NCBI GenBank assembly: GCA_027625915.1
Contig: JANTQA010000023.1
Coordinates: forward strand, 3,162,001-3,226,000
Direction: 5' to 3'
DNA length: 64,000 nucleotides
DNA from: Anaeramoeba flamelloides
Lineage: Eukaryota > Metamonada > Anaeramoebidae
Positions within the stretch are counted from its first letter, which is position 1. Each line of letters begins with the position of its first letter. Shown piece after piece: positions 1 to 11,251 of the stretch. Both the position numbers and the translations under genes were made by a program. The notes beneath the pieces were generated by a model. It made no database searches, was not told where the DNA came from, and saw only the letters and a program-made list of their open reading frames with translations.

Positions 1-365
1 TGTTTACACCCAACAATAATATAAGGAGTTCCTGGGCAATGGTGAGTAATTTCTGGTACCCACTTGGTGACAATATTTGCTAAGGATGGGGGATCTGTGA
101 ATGAAAAGCAAATCAAAAAGATATCAGTTTCTGGATAACATAAAGGCCTGAGGCGATCATAGTCTTCCTGACCTGCAGTGTCCCAGAAACCTACGGAATA
201 ATGCTTCTCGTCAACAAGCACTCTTTGGTGCGGTACATCAAGATTATAATACATGTAATATTCAGGGAATTCTCCGTTAATTTCGGTAAGAATTAATGTT
301 GATTTCCCAACTGCTCCATCCCCAATAACAACAATCTTCATTTGGATTGGATTGGTTAGACTCAT
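1..365 (-). CDS. Rho/Rac-family small GTPase, 3' part outside window, atypical switch I
   Basis: Membrane-signalling GTP-binding switch of the Rho family; about 121 residues are visible and the gene runs off the left edge. The P-loop GDGAVGKS (residues 16-23), the switch II stretch WDTAGQEDYDRLRPL and the Rho-typical motifs TDIFLICFS and KWVPEI are all clear. It aligns with Rac1 without gaps from the P-loop through switch II. Within that alignment, switch I (YIPTVFDNY in Rac) reads YMYYNLDVP, so the invariant Thr35 that senses the GTP gamma-phosphate and magnesium is Tyr, while Phe28, Tyr32, Asp38, Gly60 and Gln61 equivalents remain. The first ATG (MSLTNPIQMK) is taken as start; Met9 is an alternative. 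No intron is seen in the visible part. The C-terminal CAAX box, if any, lies outside the window. Family assignment is firm; altered nucleotide cycling or effector choice is inferred. Confidence 0.93.
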   Translation of the reverse strand, partial: MSLTNPIQMKIVVIGDGAVGKSTLILTEINGEFPEYYMYYNLDVPHQRVLVDEKHYSVGFWDTAGQEDYDRLRPLCYPETDIFLICFSFTDPPSLANIVTKWVPEITHHCPGTPYIIVGCK

Positions 366-1639
366 TTTTTTTAAATAAATTCAATACAAATATTGGAAAA
401 GGATTTTGGAAAAAAATGGGTTTTTGTCAGATCATATTTTTTTTACTTTTTGAAGAACTTTATTTCAAGACTTCAAAACTACTTCCACTTAAATGAAAAA
501 ACCTCTCACTTTTGACTTTTTGGTTTTAGTTAGTCAAAAACTGGACACACACTTGTAACTAATAATACTCACAGTTTGTCTTATTCTTCTGATAAGAAAA
601 TATCAAATCGGAAAAAAAAATTGTAAAACCGTTTTAAGGACTAGATTTCGGGTGAAAACAGTGAAATAATGTATTAAATCACCCTCGAGTAAGTTATTTA
701 ATCCAAGTAATATTTGTTCAAGGTGAATTTCTTTTGGAAAAAATGTGAAATTTTCACAATTTAACAATTTTCACAATTTTTACCTTGTTAGATCATGCTA
801 AATTTTGATCCCACTATTTTAGAATTTCCATTTCAACTTTCGGAACTCACACTATTTTCTAGAGCTGTTCTATATATTTTTTAAATTTGCTTTTACAAGT
901 TTGAAATGTTCTCAAATTTGAAATACACTTGAAAATCCCCTAAAACCCTTTTTTGCAATTTTTTTTTTTGTTATTTTCAATTTTCCTCTTCATTAAAAAA
1001 CAAGGAAATTAAAAAAGTCTGCGTGAAAAGGTAAAGATGAGAAAAAATGTTTTTTTTTTTTTTTTGTCCAATTTCTTCTGTGTGAAAATTTTTTTTGGGA
1101 AGTAAAATTGAAATAACACAATTATTCAAAACCCTCAAGGGTGGGAACGTAGTTTTTAATTGAAAGATTGCCGTGAAAATGAAAATTTTTCAATTTATTT
1201 TTCTTACTTGTTCACTCCTAAATGAAGATATAAGAAACTGAAATTTCTCAAAATAGATTAATACTATTGTTATATTCTTATAGCAAATTTCACATGAATA
1301 GAAAAAGCCTATCATCAAAAAATTCAAAAAAAAAAATCACGTTTACTAAGATTTACTATAAAAATTTGAATATATAAAATTTTGGTTTAATTTGGGTTGT
1401 TTAAGAATTCGATTTTGATTCTCAGATCAATCTAATTTTTGGACTTATTGTTTGTTTTCAAATGAACAAAAAAATAAAAATAAAAAAAATATTTGAAAAT
1501 GAAAACATTATCTACTCTTTTACAATTAAAACCGATTTAACAATTTTTCTACATTATGTAATTTTTTTCAAGAAAAATTAAGACGGTGGATAACTTTTTC
1601 AGATTTTCACTTCCACAGATTATAAGAAATTGAAACTTT

Positions 1640-2800
1640 CAAATCATATTTTTAATCAAACATATTAATATTTTAATAAATATTAGGGTTGAATAGATTC
1701 AAGTAAAAGATATTGACATACCCAAATAAAAAATGGAAATCAAAAAACATAATAAAAATCATTTATTTCTTGATCTTATCTGTAAATTTTGATATAATTA
1801 CTTTTTCTTTATTTGATTTTTTTTTTTTTTTCTTCCAAAAAATTTTTCCTTTAAAATTGTTGATGAACAAATTACAATTTATTTCAATAGAATTTGCATA
1901 AAATGAATTTTAAAAATCCTATTTTCATTTAATTTATCTAATTCTAGTTTGGGTTAAAGAAAATTGGTTTTTTGTAAAGCATCTCGAGAAATAAAGATTT
2001 ATTGGATTGCATTTGTTTGGTTTTAAAACTTTTTTTTTTATATTAAATTGAAAAACTCAAAATAATTCTAAATTATAATTAGATGTTTTTTAGCTATATT
2101 TCATTTTTAATTTTTCAGTAGATTAATTTTTAGTTTTTATTTTGATTCCGAGAATTCAATCCTTTTATTTTATTTTTTCGAGCAATATTCTTTTTTTTTA
2201 CTTTGTTTGATAAAAATATTTGAAAAAAGAATTTGAAAATTCACTGGTAAAAAAAGATGTATTGTAAAATATTAATAAATATTAATGGAGTGAGAAATAC
2301 AATATAACGAATTATTTATATTCATCCAAATTAAGCTGATAATGAAAAAAAATCTTCTAAAATAGGTTATGGTTGAATTTTTTTTTTTTCATTCTAAATT
2401 GCATTAGATTTATCTGGAAAGGGACCTTTCTTGTTTGGTTTTCTAAAAAAGAAAATATTTGTTTCAAGTACCGACATATTTGGGTCTATTTTTTGATTTA
2501 TTCTATGATTAATTTCTAAGAGTCACATAAATAAATTCCCTAGACCAAAAAATTAATTTTAAAATAATCAAATATTGTTTCATTAAAAAAAAAGTTTCAA
2601 TAAATTGAAAAATTAAAGATTTAATTCAGGTTTAATTTGATATTTTTCACAAATAGAGTAGTAAAAGTATTGTGGTTTCCAAAGTTTTAATATCACAAGT
2701 CACTCTAAAAATCTTTTATCAGTAAGGTTGTCACAAAATATTTTTTTTAAAAATGGTTAATTGTATTTACTTCAATAATGTGTTGTTCAAAGGAATTTTT
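1640..2800 (+). repeat. Long interspersed repeat L, copy 1
   Basis: Blocks here recur in the same order at about 47680-49140: the stretch around TTTATTTCTTGATCTTA, the stretch around GTTGATGAACAAATTAC, and the stretch around TTTCACAAATAGAGTAGT followed by TTTCAATATC-like sequence. Reverse-complement copies lie at about 22830-23830 and 4110-5160. No ORF is shared by the copies, so it is a diverged non-coding repeat, perhaps the remains of a non-autonomous element. Boundaries are approximate. Confidence 0.55.
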
Positions 2801-3469
2801 GGGTGACCAAAAAGCGTTTAGGTATTATTATCAACAACAGAGAAGTATAAAATAAAATTATTTTATTACTGAATATAAAAATATTAGCCCCATTGGTTCA
2901 TGTATACATAAAAAAAAACCATTTTTAAAAGAGTAAAAACTATCCTCCTACAAATTGCAAAAGATCATTCTATGAGTATATGATCCAAAGAATTTTCGAA
3001 AAAAATCTTTACTTTCGGACAAATTCAAAGTATGAAACCATTATATTCATACTTTTAATTTGTAAAATGTATTTATTAAATATCTCACGAAAGGTAGATT
3101 AGCATCTTAAAAATTTTGTTGTTATTTTAAAATGAAAAGATCAACTTTGGGGTTATTTTTATGAATTATTTTTAAATATTGGAAATGTATTGAAAAAATA
3201 ACTTGTTTAAAAGAAAAATAATTAAAATAAATAATAATTAGGATTTGAAGTTAATATTTATTTAGTAAATCTTGAAATAATAAAAAATGAAATAATTAAT
3301 TTTCGATTTTTCTAACTATTGATTTTTTGAATCATAAATATTGTTTTTTTGTTTTTTTATTCTTATTTTTGAGTGAGCAATTAAAAAAAAATATCCTAAA
3401 TGACAATCTTTTTCTTACTTATTTATGTAAAAAATTAATATTTAATTGATTTAAAATAGTTATGAACTC

Positions 3470-3800
3470 TATTTCACTTGTTAGTCCCCACCCAAAAATG
3501 AAAATTGTATTTTTTTGAATCAACCAGTATAAAATTGTTTCGAAATAAGAGAAACAATAAAAACCAAATTAGATCCGATATTTATAAAAGAAATATCTTT
3601 ATTATAGAAATAATCGAATAAATAAAATTTTGATCAAATTTTGATACCCTTTCATTGAAAATTGTTTGCAAATTTCAAATTTCCTTTAGGAAATTAAAAA
3701 TTGTTGAATAATCATATTTTTAAGAAGTACAAGTGTATTTTTTTAAAAAAAAAAATTAACGAAATGAATATTCTTAATGTTTTATTATTTGTTTACAAAA
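3470..3800 (+). repeat. Interspersed repeat N, copy 1
   Basis: This stretch resembles 21440-21760 in the same orientation: shared blocks include a GAATCAACCA motif, AAATAAGAGAAA followed by a GAT...TTCATAAAAGAAATA-like block, and a TTTCATT(A/G)(A/G)AA block. Diverged and non-coding; edges approximate. Confidence 0.45.
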
Positions 3801-4109
3801 GAATATTTTTTTAAAAAAATTGATTTTGATTCAAAAAAATTAAAGACCACAAGATCAAAAAACAATAGTAAATAAAAAAAATGATCTGAACTACAAATTT
3901 CAAAATTTATTATAAGAAGACTAGAGCAATAAAAAATATAGAATTTGTTCTTTTTCTTAAATAAAATCGTCACTTGACTAAAAAAAGAGTGTATTAAAAT
4001 TTTTCGAGTTATTCTGGTACATAAATACTGAAGATATTTTGGTTCCAATCATAATAATTTTTTTATGGACAAATATCAGAATTTATTGACTTTAATGAAA
4101 GACTCAAAC

Positions 4110-5160
4110 CAAAAAATAAACATCAGAAGGTGTGTTTTTTAAACCAGCCTTTTCTTTTTAGAATGATCAAACAAGTAAGATAACATTTCGAAATAAACTT
4201 TTTGAAATCAGAAGTAAAAAAATTCAAGTTAATACTATTTCAAAGATATTTCTTTATATTCTTTTAGTGGATTAGATTTTAAACAAGTCATAAAATTAGA
4301 TTTCTCACCCCATTATAATAGATTATAATTTTGAGAAAACATTTTTTTGACAAATTGTTTTCAAATTTTTAATTCAAATATTTTTATCAATATAAGGTAA
4401 AACAATGAATATTAATATAAAGATTAAAGTGGGAGTGATTGAAAGCATGAAATCAAATATAATACCAAAAAAATAATTTGAAATAAAGGAAAAAAATTTT
4501 GAAAAAAATTCAATCAGATTAAGGCGATAGTTTCTATTAAATATTTTTACCTAAATTTAATCGAGATTGAGAAATTTATTTGCTAATTACTTAGATTTGT
4601 TAAATCCCTCTTTATTTTCAATATTAACCATATTTCAAGAGAAGGAATCCGTATTTAGAAATTGGTCAAAAAAAAAATAATGGAGACTAGTCCCTTAATA
4701 ATTATTTTTTTGTTCTCATTTTTATGGAAAATAAATAATTATAAAATCAAACCAATTTGTTCAAAACATTTATTTCTCAAGGATAATTTCTAAAATAACT
4801 GATTTTCGCAACCAAAGCAAGAATTAGAGATGAATTAAATCCAAATAAAAATGGAATATAACTTGTTGTAACAATTATTGAAAAAAGAAAGTAATTTTGA
4901 TACCAAAAATTTTTCCAAACAAAAGGTATTTCGATCTATTATTAAAAATAAAATCAAATTAAGAAAAAGTAATTGAATCAAATGTTTAAAATATGACAGA
5001 TAAGATTGAGAAATAAATGATTTTTATTTTATTTTTTCTTTATTAAATTTTTTAATTGTTCTTGTAGATCAATTTTATAATTGGCCGATAAATATATCAT
5101 TCTAGAATATATCCCACTCTCATTTTAGTAAAATTTTAATATATTTTTATGTTAAAGAAA
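4110..5160 (-). repeat. Long interspersed repeat L, reverse copy
   Basis: Reverse-complement relative of the 1640-2800 and 47680-49140 repeats. The clearest shared block is GAGAAATAAATGATTTTTAT near 5010, the reverse complement of the block near 1760, and the AAACAAGTAAGAT...AAATAAACTTTTTGAAATCA block near 4170 recurs at about 23090. Part of it (near 4640-4700) also resembles 59340-59400 inverted. Edges approximate. Confidence 0.5.
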
Positions 5161-5423
5161 TGATTTTATTTTAAATAAACAGTAAAACCCAAAGATGTCA
5201 AAGGGCCTTACTCCCTTAAAAAGAGATTCACAAAGGAGTTTTTATCCAACACACCCAACTTTTTTATAAGAACAACAGTCTCAAAAGGCCTCCATTTTAA
5301 ACTATAAAATAACTGAACTCTCTTCGAAATAAAAATATTTTGATTTCATTTTTTTGAAAATTTTTTTTGCATATACTGTTCTTCCCTTACATCGAATTTT
5401 AACAGACAACAAAAAAAACCTAA

Positions 5424-7901
5424 ATGGAACTTACAAGAATTATTGGTCTTTGTGATATGATTTATCTCCTTTCTGAGTCCAAACAAAAGGAAGAAACATT
5501 ATTAACACAGCATTACTTTGATATTGATCGATCCAAGTTTGTGGTCATCCCAAAACCGATTACACTAAAAACAGAAATCAGCAAAACAGCAATGAGTGTT
5601 CTTCAGCGCTTCTTAACTGGCATCAAAACTGTGTGTATTGGGTGGTGGAAAACAGTCAATAAAACTGCACTAGAGATTCATTGTGGATGCTTCTTTTTAC
5701 ATTCCAAACCAAATTTCATCTTTTTACCAACAATCGTATTGCAGTCTGTGCAACCAGCAATTGAAAGTCCGCTTTACATCTTGGACGGACCAGGAATTGT
5801 TTTTTTCTCAGAAAAGAATACGATCATTTCGTTTCTTTCTGAAAGAATCAATGAAGATTCTGTTCTTAGTAGTTGGAGAACAATCTATTTGCCACCTCTC
5901 ACGAAGAACAAAGATGAAAGAATACTTGATTTGAAAATGAATTATGTTCAAAAGCATTTGATAATTTTTTGTTTAATTGAAAAGAACCAAAATGAAAACC
6001 AACAAGAACAAGAACAAGAACAAGGGCAAGTCAAAGTAAATGTATTAAAAAAATTTACAATCAGGCTCTCAAAAAAGCTCATAAGGAAACACAGTTTGCA
6101 AAAATACAAGGAAAAATCAAATGAACTACAATTTAATGAACAAATTTTCATTCATCGTTTCCAGAATAACCATTTACAAACAACAGCGATTACTCAAAAT
6201 TCTAATTTTCTCGAAATTATCAATGAAAAGCCATCTCATACAAACAATTCTAATCTTCAGGGTTATTACAATTCCTTTAATAATGATAATGATGATGAAA
6301 ATATCTTTAAGGATTATTTAATTATTATTGGGACAGATGATAAAAAATTATTAATTTACAATTTTTATGGGTTATTATTAAAAATAGTGCCTTTAAAATT
6401 TGAACCTACAATGGTCAGAATTTCATTTTGTGATGATGACGAATTCCCCACTCTAATTCTTAACTTTAAAAACGATAAAATAATTCGCTTTTTGTCAACA
6501 TTAACCTGGCAAATTATTCGAAATTATAATTATTGCAAATTAACTGTAATTGGCGACTTTGCCTCTACCGGGAAGGATCAATTATTGTTGGTCAAAAGAC
6601 TTGGGAAAAAGACAAAAAAAATTGTCGAATGGCGATTGGCAGGTTCGAAAAGTGATCTTACCAATTCCCAAGGTTTAGAAAGCGAATCTCCAAATGAACA
6701 ATTAGTCGATACTAATGAAGAAAAAAGAATCCAATCTCTTGAGCATGTGGAATTGTTATTAAGGAATAAAATACAACAAGGGATTATTAGTTATCAAAAC
6801 CTTAAACAAAAAAAGAGGTTAAAGAAATCATTAATTCAAAGATCTTCCAAAATAATTAAAAGCCTCGCAAAAAATGAATCAAAAAGTATTGAAACATTTA
6901 TTCAATTAAAGCCTTTACAAATTAATGGGAATAAGGAACAGAAGAAAAAAAAAGCTGACCAATCAAATTTTCTTAATAAAATCATGAACCAAAATGAAAA
7001 TGTTAATGATAACGATAATAATAATTATTTAACAAAATTCAAAAAAAACATCAAAATAATTAAATTCAAAACGTTTTTTGAAAACTTGAATTTAGTTGTT
7101 AAAGTGGAAATCCAAAATGTTTCTTCAGCAACAATTTCGCAATTGTATTTAATTGGTTCAATTATCAACGAAAATTCAAACTCTAAATCAAACACTTGCT
7201 TTGAACTTGGCTCTTCCAAATCCACTACCCTTTATTTGAGAATGAACAATGAATTAAATTTCCAAATTGATGGGAAATCATTCATTTCAATTTTTCTTGC
7301 ATATTCAATCAAAAACATAAATTTCAAAGGCAACAATTATGAAAAAAAAATAATAGATTTGCAAACTTTAAGTATAACGCCATCTGATTATCTTTCAAAT
7401 TCAAAACTGTTCTTTGAAAAAATTCACCACACCAATTTAATCGGTTCTAAATCCATAGATATATTATTAATTTCAAAAAATCAACAAGAAGAAAATTCAA
7501 TCTTTTGTAAACCATTTTTTCAAAAATTTATTAGTAAATATTATAATCAGGATTGTATTGAAATTGATCCACATACGATATTAGGTGTGGGGAAAATTTC
7601 AACTTTAAATACATGCTCTTATTTAATTCAAAAATCTTTGCAAATTATTTTTATAATAAATCCTACATTCGTTGAAATTAATTTTAAATATACTAACCAA
7701 AACTTGTTAATGATTTTTTTCAGATTATTAGTAAATTTTTTGCCAAAAAGAATCACAATCAATGTAAATAAAGCTAATAAAGATTTCTTATTTTTATTAA
7801 AAAATTGCCTAGATTCAATCGAAAATGAAATTTTGGATAAAAATATTTCTCAAAAAAATCAAGGACAAACAGATATTGCTATTTTTAATTTAAATTTATA
7901 A
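5424..7901 (+). CDS. FANCB-like protein (Fanconi anaemia core complex subunit B candidate)
   Basis: An 825-residue single-exon protein, close to the length of FANCB (about 860). FANCB pairs with FAAP100 and FANCL in the Fanconi core complex that ubiquitinates FANCD2-FANCI at DNA crosslinks. What is seen: an N-terminal beta-rich part (residues 1-400) with propeller-like strands; an LDGPGIVFF segment near 120 matching the family's 'GP' strand; DYLIIIGTDDKKLLIYNF at 297-314; LKFEPTMV near 324; and GDFASTGKDQLLL at 377-389, which matches the family's DDF-x-G-x-G-x-(D/E)Q-hydrophobic signature as I know it. A helical Lys-rich stretch follows at 435-485, then a C-terminal beta-sandwich-like half. 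Low-complexity Gln/Glu (192-202) and Asn/Asp (275-292) insertions interrupt it. The ATG chosen is the first in frame. Alternatives are FAAP100 or another beta-propeller scaffold such as a BBS subunit. The gene is certainly real; its identity is moderately supported. Confidence 0.6.
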   Translation: MELTRIIGLCDMIYLLSESKQKEETLLTQHYFDIDRSKFVVIPKPITLKTEISKTAMSVLQRFLTGIKTVCIGWWKTVNKTALEIHCGCFFLHSKPNFIFLPTIVLQSVQPAIESPLYILDGPGIVFFSEKNTIISFLSERINEDSVLSSWRTIYLPPLTKNKDERILDLKMNYVQKHLIIFCLIEKNQNENQQEQEQEQGQVKVNVLKKFTIRLSKKLIRKHSLQKYKEKSNELQFNEQIFIHRFQNNHLQTTAITQNSNFLEIINEKPSHTNNSNLQGYYNSFNNDNDDENIFKDYLIIIGTDDKKLLIYNFYGLLLKIVPLKFEPTMVRISFCDDDEFPTLILNFKNDKIIRFLSTLTWQIIRNYNYCKLTVIGDFASTGKDQLLLVKRLGKKTKKIVEWRLAGSKSDLTNSQGLESESPNEQLVDTNEEKRIQSLEHVELLLRNKIQQGIISYQNLKQKKRLKKSLIQRSSKIIKSLAKNESKSIETFIQLKPLQINGNKEQKKKKADQSNFLNKIMNQNENVNDNDNNNYLTKFKKNIKIIKFKTFFENLNLVVKVEIQNVSSATISQLYLIGSIINENSNSKSNTCFELGSSKSTTLYLRMNNELNFQIDGKSFISIFLAYSIKNINFKGNNYEKKIIDLQTLSITPSDYLSNSKLFFEKIHHTNLIGSKSIDILLISKNQQEENSIFCKPFFQKFISKYYNQDCIEIDPHTILGVGKISTLNTCSYLIQKSLQIIFIINPTFVEINFKYTNQNLLMIFFRLLVNFLPKRITINVNKANKDFLFLLKNCLDSIENEILDKNISQKNQGQTDIAIFNLNL

Positions 7902-8545
7902 GTTCCGTAATGTTGAATTTATTCATTATAAATCCATTCTATTTTATTAGTTTTTTTTTTTTTTTTTTTTTTTTTTTGGTATATATATATTCACAATCCG
8001 TTGTTTTATTTATTAAAATTTAATTTTAATTAAAAATAAACCCATTTATGATATTGATATTAACGTTGGATTATTAACATTTTCAATTTAAAATATCATT
8101 GAAAATTTAATTTTCTGTTTTTACAAATTAATGAAAAAATAATAATTTTAATTTTTTGTTTTGTATTTCAATTCGCCAATCAATTGAAAAAATGCATAAT
8201 TATTTTGAAAGTGTGATTTTGATAAATAGGAAATCAAGTAAAAATCATTATATTTATCATTTTGATCAGTTTAAATAATGCGTCCTGATTTAATCTAAAC
8301 TTTGTTTCAGTCAAAGGAGCACAACATTTTTTTCAAATATCAATTATTTTATATAATTGACCTTTGGAGATCAAATAAGAAATAATCGGAATAATACACA
8401 TCAAAGAATTTTTGATATATGTCTGAAAAAAAAACAAATTAATCTATATAATTTTCTTAAAAATTGAAAAACTCAAATTCTTAGGTACCAATTGAAAAAA
8501 ACAAGAATGTTCGTTTAGATCTTTTTCTGTTATTTGAATAATAAA

Positions 8546-8670
8546 TAGGAAACAATTTTCACTTCATTTTTCATATTTTTCTTTATAAGAAATCAAGTCC
8601 TCAAATGAAGTGATTGGTGATCTCTCTTTGAAAAAGGAAATGAAAATGAAGTGAAAATTTTTCACATTTA
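8546..8670. repeat. Foldback hairpin
   Basis: The left arm, beginning AATTTTCACTTCATTTT, pairs with a right arm ending AAAATGAAGTGAAAATTT. The interior (TTTGAAAAAGGAAATGAAAA) resembles hairpins at about 50640-50850 and 62797-62971, so this is probably a small dispersed foldback family. Confidence 0.5.
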
Positions 8671-9238
8671 TTAATCAAATATCATGATCAAAGATTGAAT
8701 AAAATTCCAATAGAAATCAATATGATTTCTCTACAATCATTTTTACAGTTTCAATAACATTAAAATAACACTTTTTTACCAAGTGGATATTGTTCTTGCA
8801 CAAAAAAAAATTAATGCAACTTGGTTAGGTTTCAAAAAAAAAAACAAAAAAAAAAATACAAAAATGTATAAAAATGATTTCAATATTGAATTTTCCAAAT
8901 ATAAATTTTTTCTCCTAATATCTATGAAAATCCTTTAAATACATGTAATCCATCCATTATAACTTGATTAATTTGACTGGAAAATGATTTATATTAAATT
9001 TTCGACGAATTTAGAACACATTTGAATTTGTTAAATAATAATTTGACCAATACACTATCTTTAAAAAATTATAATTAATTTTTGAAAAAATGAATCAAAA
9101 GAAAGAAATTTAATTGATGTAAAGATCAAATGATCGTTTTTTTTTTATTTTTTTTTGGTTTTATACATTTTTAGTTTGTTTATAGAACCTTTACATCAGT
9201 AATAAGACATTTCAGAACAATCTTTGAATCCTATTCTA

Positions 9239-9964
9239 AACCCCATTCCAAAAATTTGGAAACACATAGAATCAAAAATAGGCAAAAAAAAATCCCAATT
9301 CATGAATTTTTTCCTAACCTAATATAAAAAACCGATTAAGTAACCCATTATTAATGTTTTAATACTGTCAGTTTCATTTTAAGGTGTAAACTTTCAACGA
9401 AATTTAAGACAAAAAAAAAATCTCATATTAAAGCACAAAATTCAAATTCTAGTAAAATAATTGATCTAAAAAAAAAAATTTCAAATTTTGTGCCTTAATT
9501 TGAGATTTTTTTATGTTTTAAATTTCGTTGAAAGTTTGTACCTTAAAAGTTAAACTGACTGTAATTAATCATTTTAATCCAAATAAAAGAAAAAAATATA
9601 AAACTCAAAAATAAAAACAAATGTGTCCAAAATAATGAAATGAAGGAACAAAAAATGTATTGGTAAATTTGTTGAAATTTCATCAATAATTGTTGATCGA
9701 TCAAATGTTAAGATACCTTTGACCAAGTTTATGTTATTTTCCAATTTAAAAAACTCAATACTAACTTTCTATCAACTATTGAAAAAAAAATTCCCAGATC
9801 AAACCAAACAGATTACGTAACTGCAAAAAGGAAATGAAAACAAAACAAAAAAGAAAAAAAATGAAATAGTTTGAAAAATCAAAATTCTTTCCAAATTGAA
9901 TTTAAAGTGTAGTAATACTGTTCTTTCTACTGTTTAAACCGTATCCAATTTTTTAAATCAAGTT
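9239..9964 (+). mobile_element. MITE family A, copy 1 (Tc1/mariner-like ends, interrupted)
   Basis: Starts AACCCCATTCCAAAAATT and ends in the diverged inverted terminus ...AATCAAGTT, flanked by TA. The interior shares long blocks with copies at 37715-38242 (inverted), 56894-57420 and 61009-61541, for example TTGTTGATCGATCAAATG and AAAACTCAAAAATAAAAAC. It is about 195 bp longer than the other copies because a second inverted-repeat element sits inside it at 9365-9561. No transposase ORF; inferred non-autonomous. Confidence 0.75.
9365..9561. mobile_element. MITE family C, copy 1, nested in family A element
   Basis: A 197-bp palindromic element. The left end CTGTCAGTTTCATTTTAAGG and the right end (read inverted) CAGTCAGTTTAACTTTTAAG are near-perfect inverted repeats that continue through ACTTTCAACGAAATTTAA. 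TA flanks both sides. The host element at 61009-61541 lacks it at the equivalent point and shows a single TA, which is what insertion with TA duplication predicts. A second, diverged copy lies at 36181-36373. Confidence 0.8.
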
Positions 9965-10364
9965 TATTATCATTTTTGATATAAATAATTATAAAATTGG
10001 AAGTTACAATAAATCTTTAATACAAATTATTTTCTTAAATCTAGTTTGTAAAAACATTTTATTTGTGCAATTTTGTTCTTAAAATCACCATTTAAATTCT
10101 CTAAAGTGTGAAATAATATAAATCAAAAATCAACCATGCTTTTATATCACTTTTTTTAAAATGATTTATTTGCTTTTTACTTTGAAATTTCAATAGCAGC
10201 AATAATTTAGTATTAAAATTCAAATTTTAGACTTTTTTCTTTAACTTTAATTTGATCATAGGTGGTATTATTTCTTTTTTGTGGGGTTAAATCGATTTTT
10301 ATTATTTAAAAGTACCCCCTTCCAAAATAATTTATTACAATTTTTTTGAAAACTTAATAGAAAT

Positions 10365-10460
10365 TCTATAATAGAATGTTGAGATCTTTGCAAAATAGAA
10401 ATCATTTTACGTTTTTCAAAGTAGATATGAGGATTCAATTGAACATTCTATTGTGAAATT
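10365..10460. repeat. Foldback repeat E, copy 2
   Basis: Arms ATAATAGAATGTTGA and AACATTCTATTGTGA face each other about 60 bp apart. The sequence upstream (GATTTTTATTATTTAAAAGTA near 10300) recurs upstream of the better-preserved hairpin at 12197-12290, so both belong to one repeat of about 200 bp. Confidence 0.55.
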
Positions 10461-11251
10461 TTATTTTAACCCTTAAAAAAAATCTAAAAAATTGTTTTCA
10501 TGAATGTACTTTGAATCTAGATAAGCAAGGCACAGGAAAAGGTGAGAAAAATATTGTTTCGTTGTACACTTTTTAAATGAATAATAATAAAAAAATTGGA
10601 TTTTTGGTTGTTACTGTCTTAAAAAATGTTGGGTAGAGATTGGGCCTATTTAATTTTTTTTCTTATATTTAGTTTTGATTGATTTATTAAGATTAGATTG
10701 TTTATTCTGTATTCTTTAATTTTTTGATCTGGATTTTTTTCAACAAATCTTTCTATTAATTTGACGATTTCAAAAAATAAAGATTCAAAAAATGAATAAT
10801 TAATGAATATAAGAGTAATAAAAAAATATGAAAGAATATCATATAATGGAATCTTGCAGAATATAAGTCTGAAAGTTTGAAAAAGTCTTGAAAGTAAACT
10901 CAATTCCAAAAAATGGGACACAAAAAAAAATTACATTAATAAAAATATACTCCAAAATACACAATACTTGAACATTAAAATAATAAAAAACCTGAAAATA
11001 TTTAATTAATACTATTTATATATTTTATAGTAAATTTAAAATTCAATTCAAAAAAAAAAAAGAAAAAAATAAAAAAAAGTGGCCCCTATTTTTTTGGAAC
11101 ACGGTTACCAAAAAATCCATTTTTATTGAAAGAAAAATTAATAAAAACTATTAATAGATTCAGCTTGTCTTTTGATAACTAAATCTATCCTTTTAAATAT
11201 AGAGTTTACTAATTATCTTAGGTTTTCCAACTCAAAGTATTTCATACATTA

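Larger units (their letters stand above)
366..5423. other. Long AT-rich intergenic region with diverged repeats
   Basis: No convincing gene. It holds two diverged copies of a long interspersed repeat in opposite orientation (about 1640-2800 and 4110-5160) and a copy of another repeat (about 3470-3800). The short ORFs here are the size expected by chance in such AT-rich DNA. The last 200 bases before the FANCB-like ORF are somewhat less AT-rich and probably hold its promoter and 5' UTR, but no specific element was identified. Confidence 0.6.

Noticed and set aside
3785-4048. 87-codon minus-strand open frame
   Set aside because: Starts at a non-ATG codon, Phe/Ile/Ser low complexity, next to repeats; length expected by chance at this A+T content.
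10646-10921. 91-codon minus-strand open frame
   Set aside because: Composition follows the AT-rich background (Phe, Ile, Leu, Lys), no splice context and no recognisable motif; too weak to call although its length is borderline.
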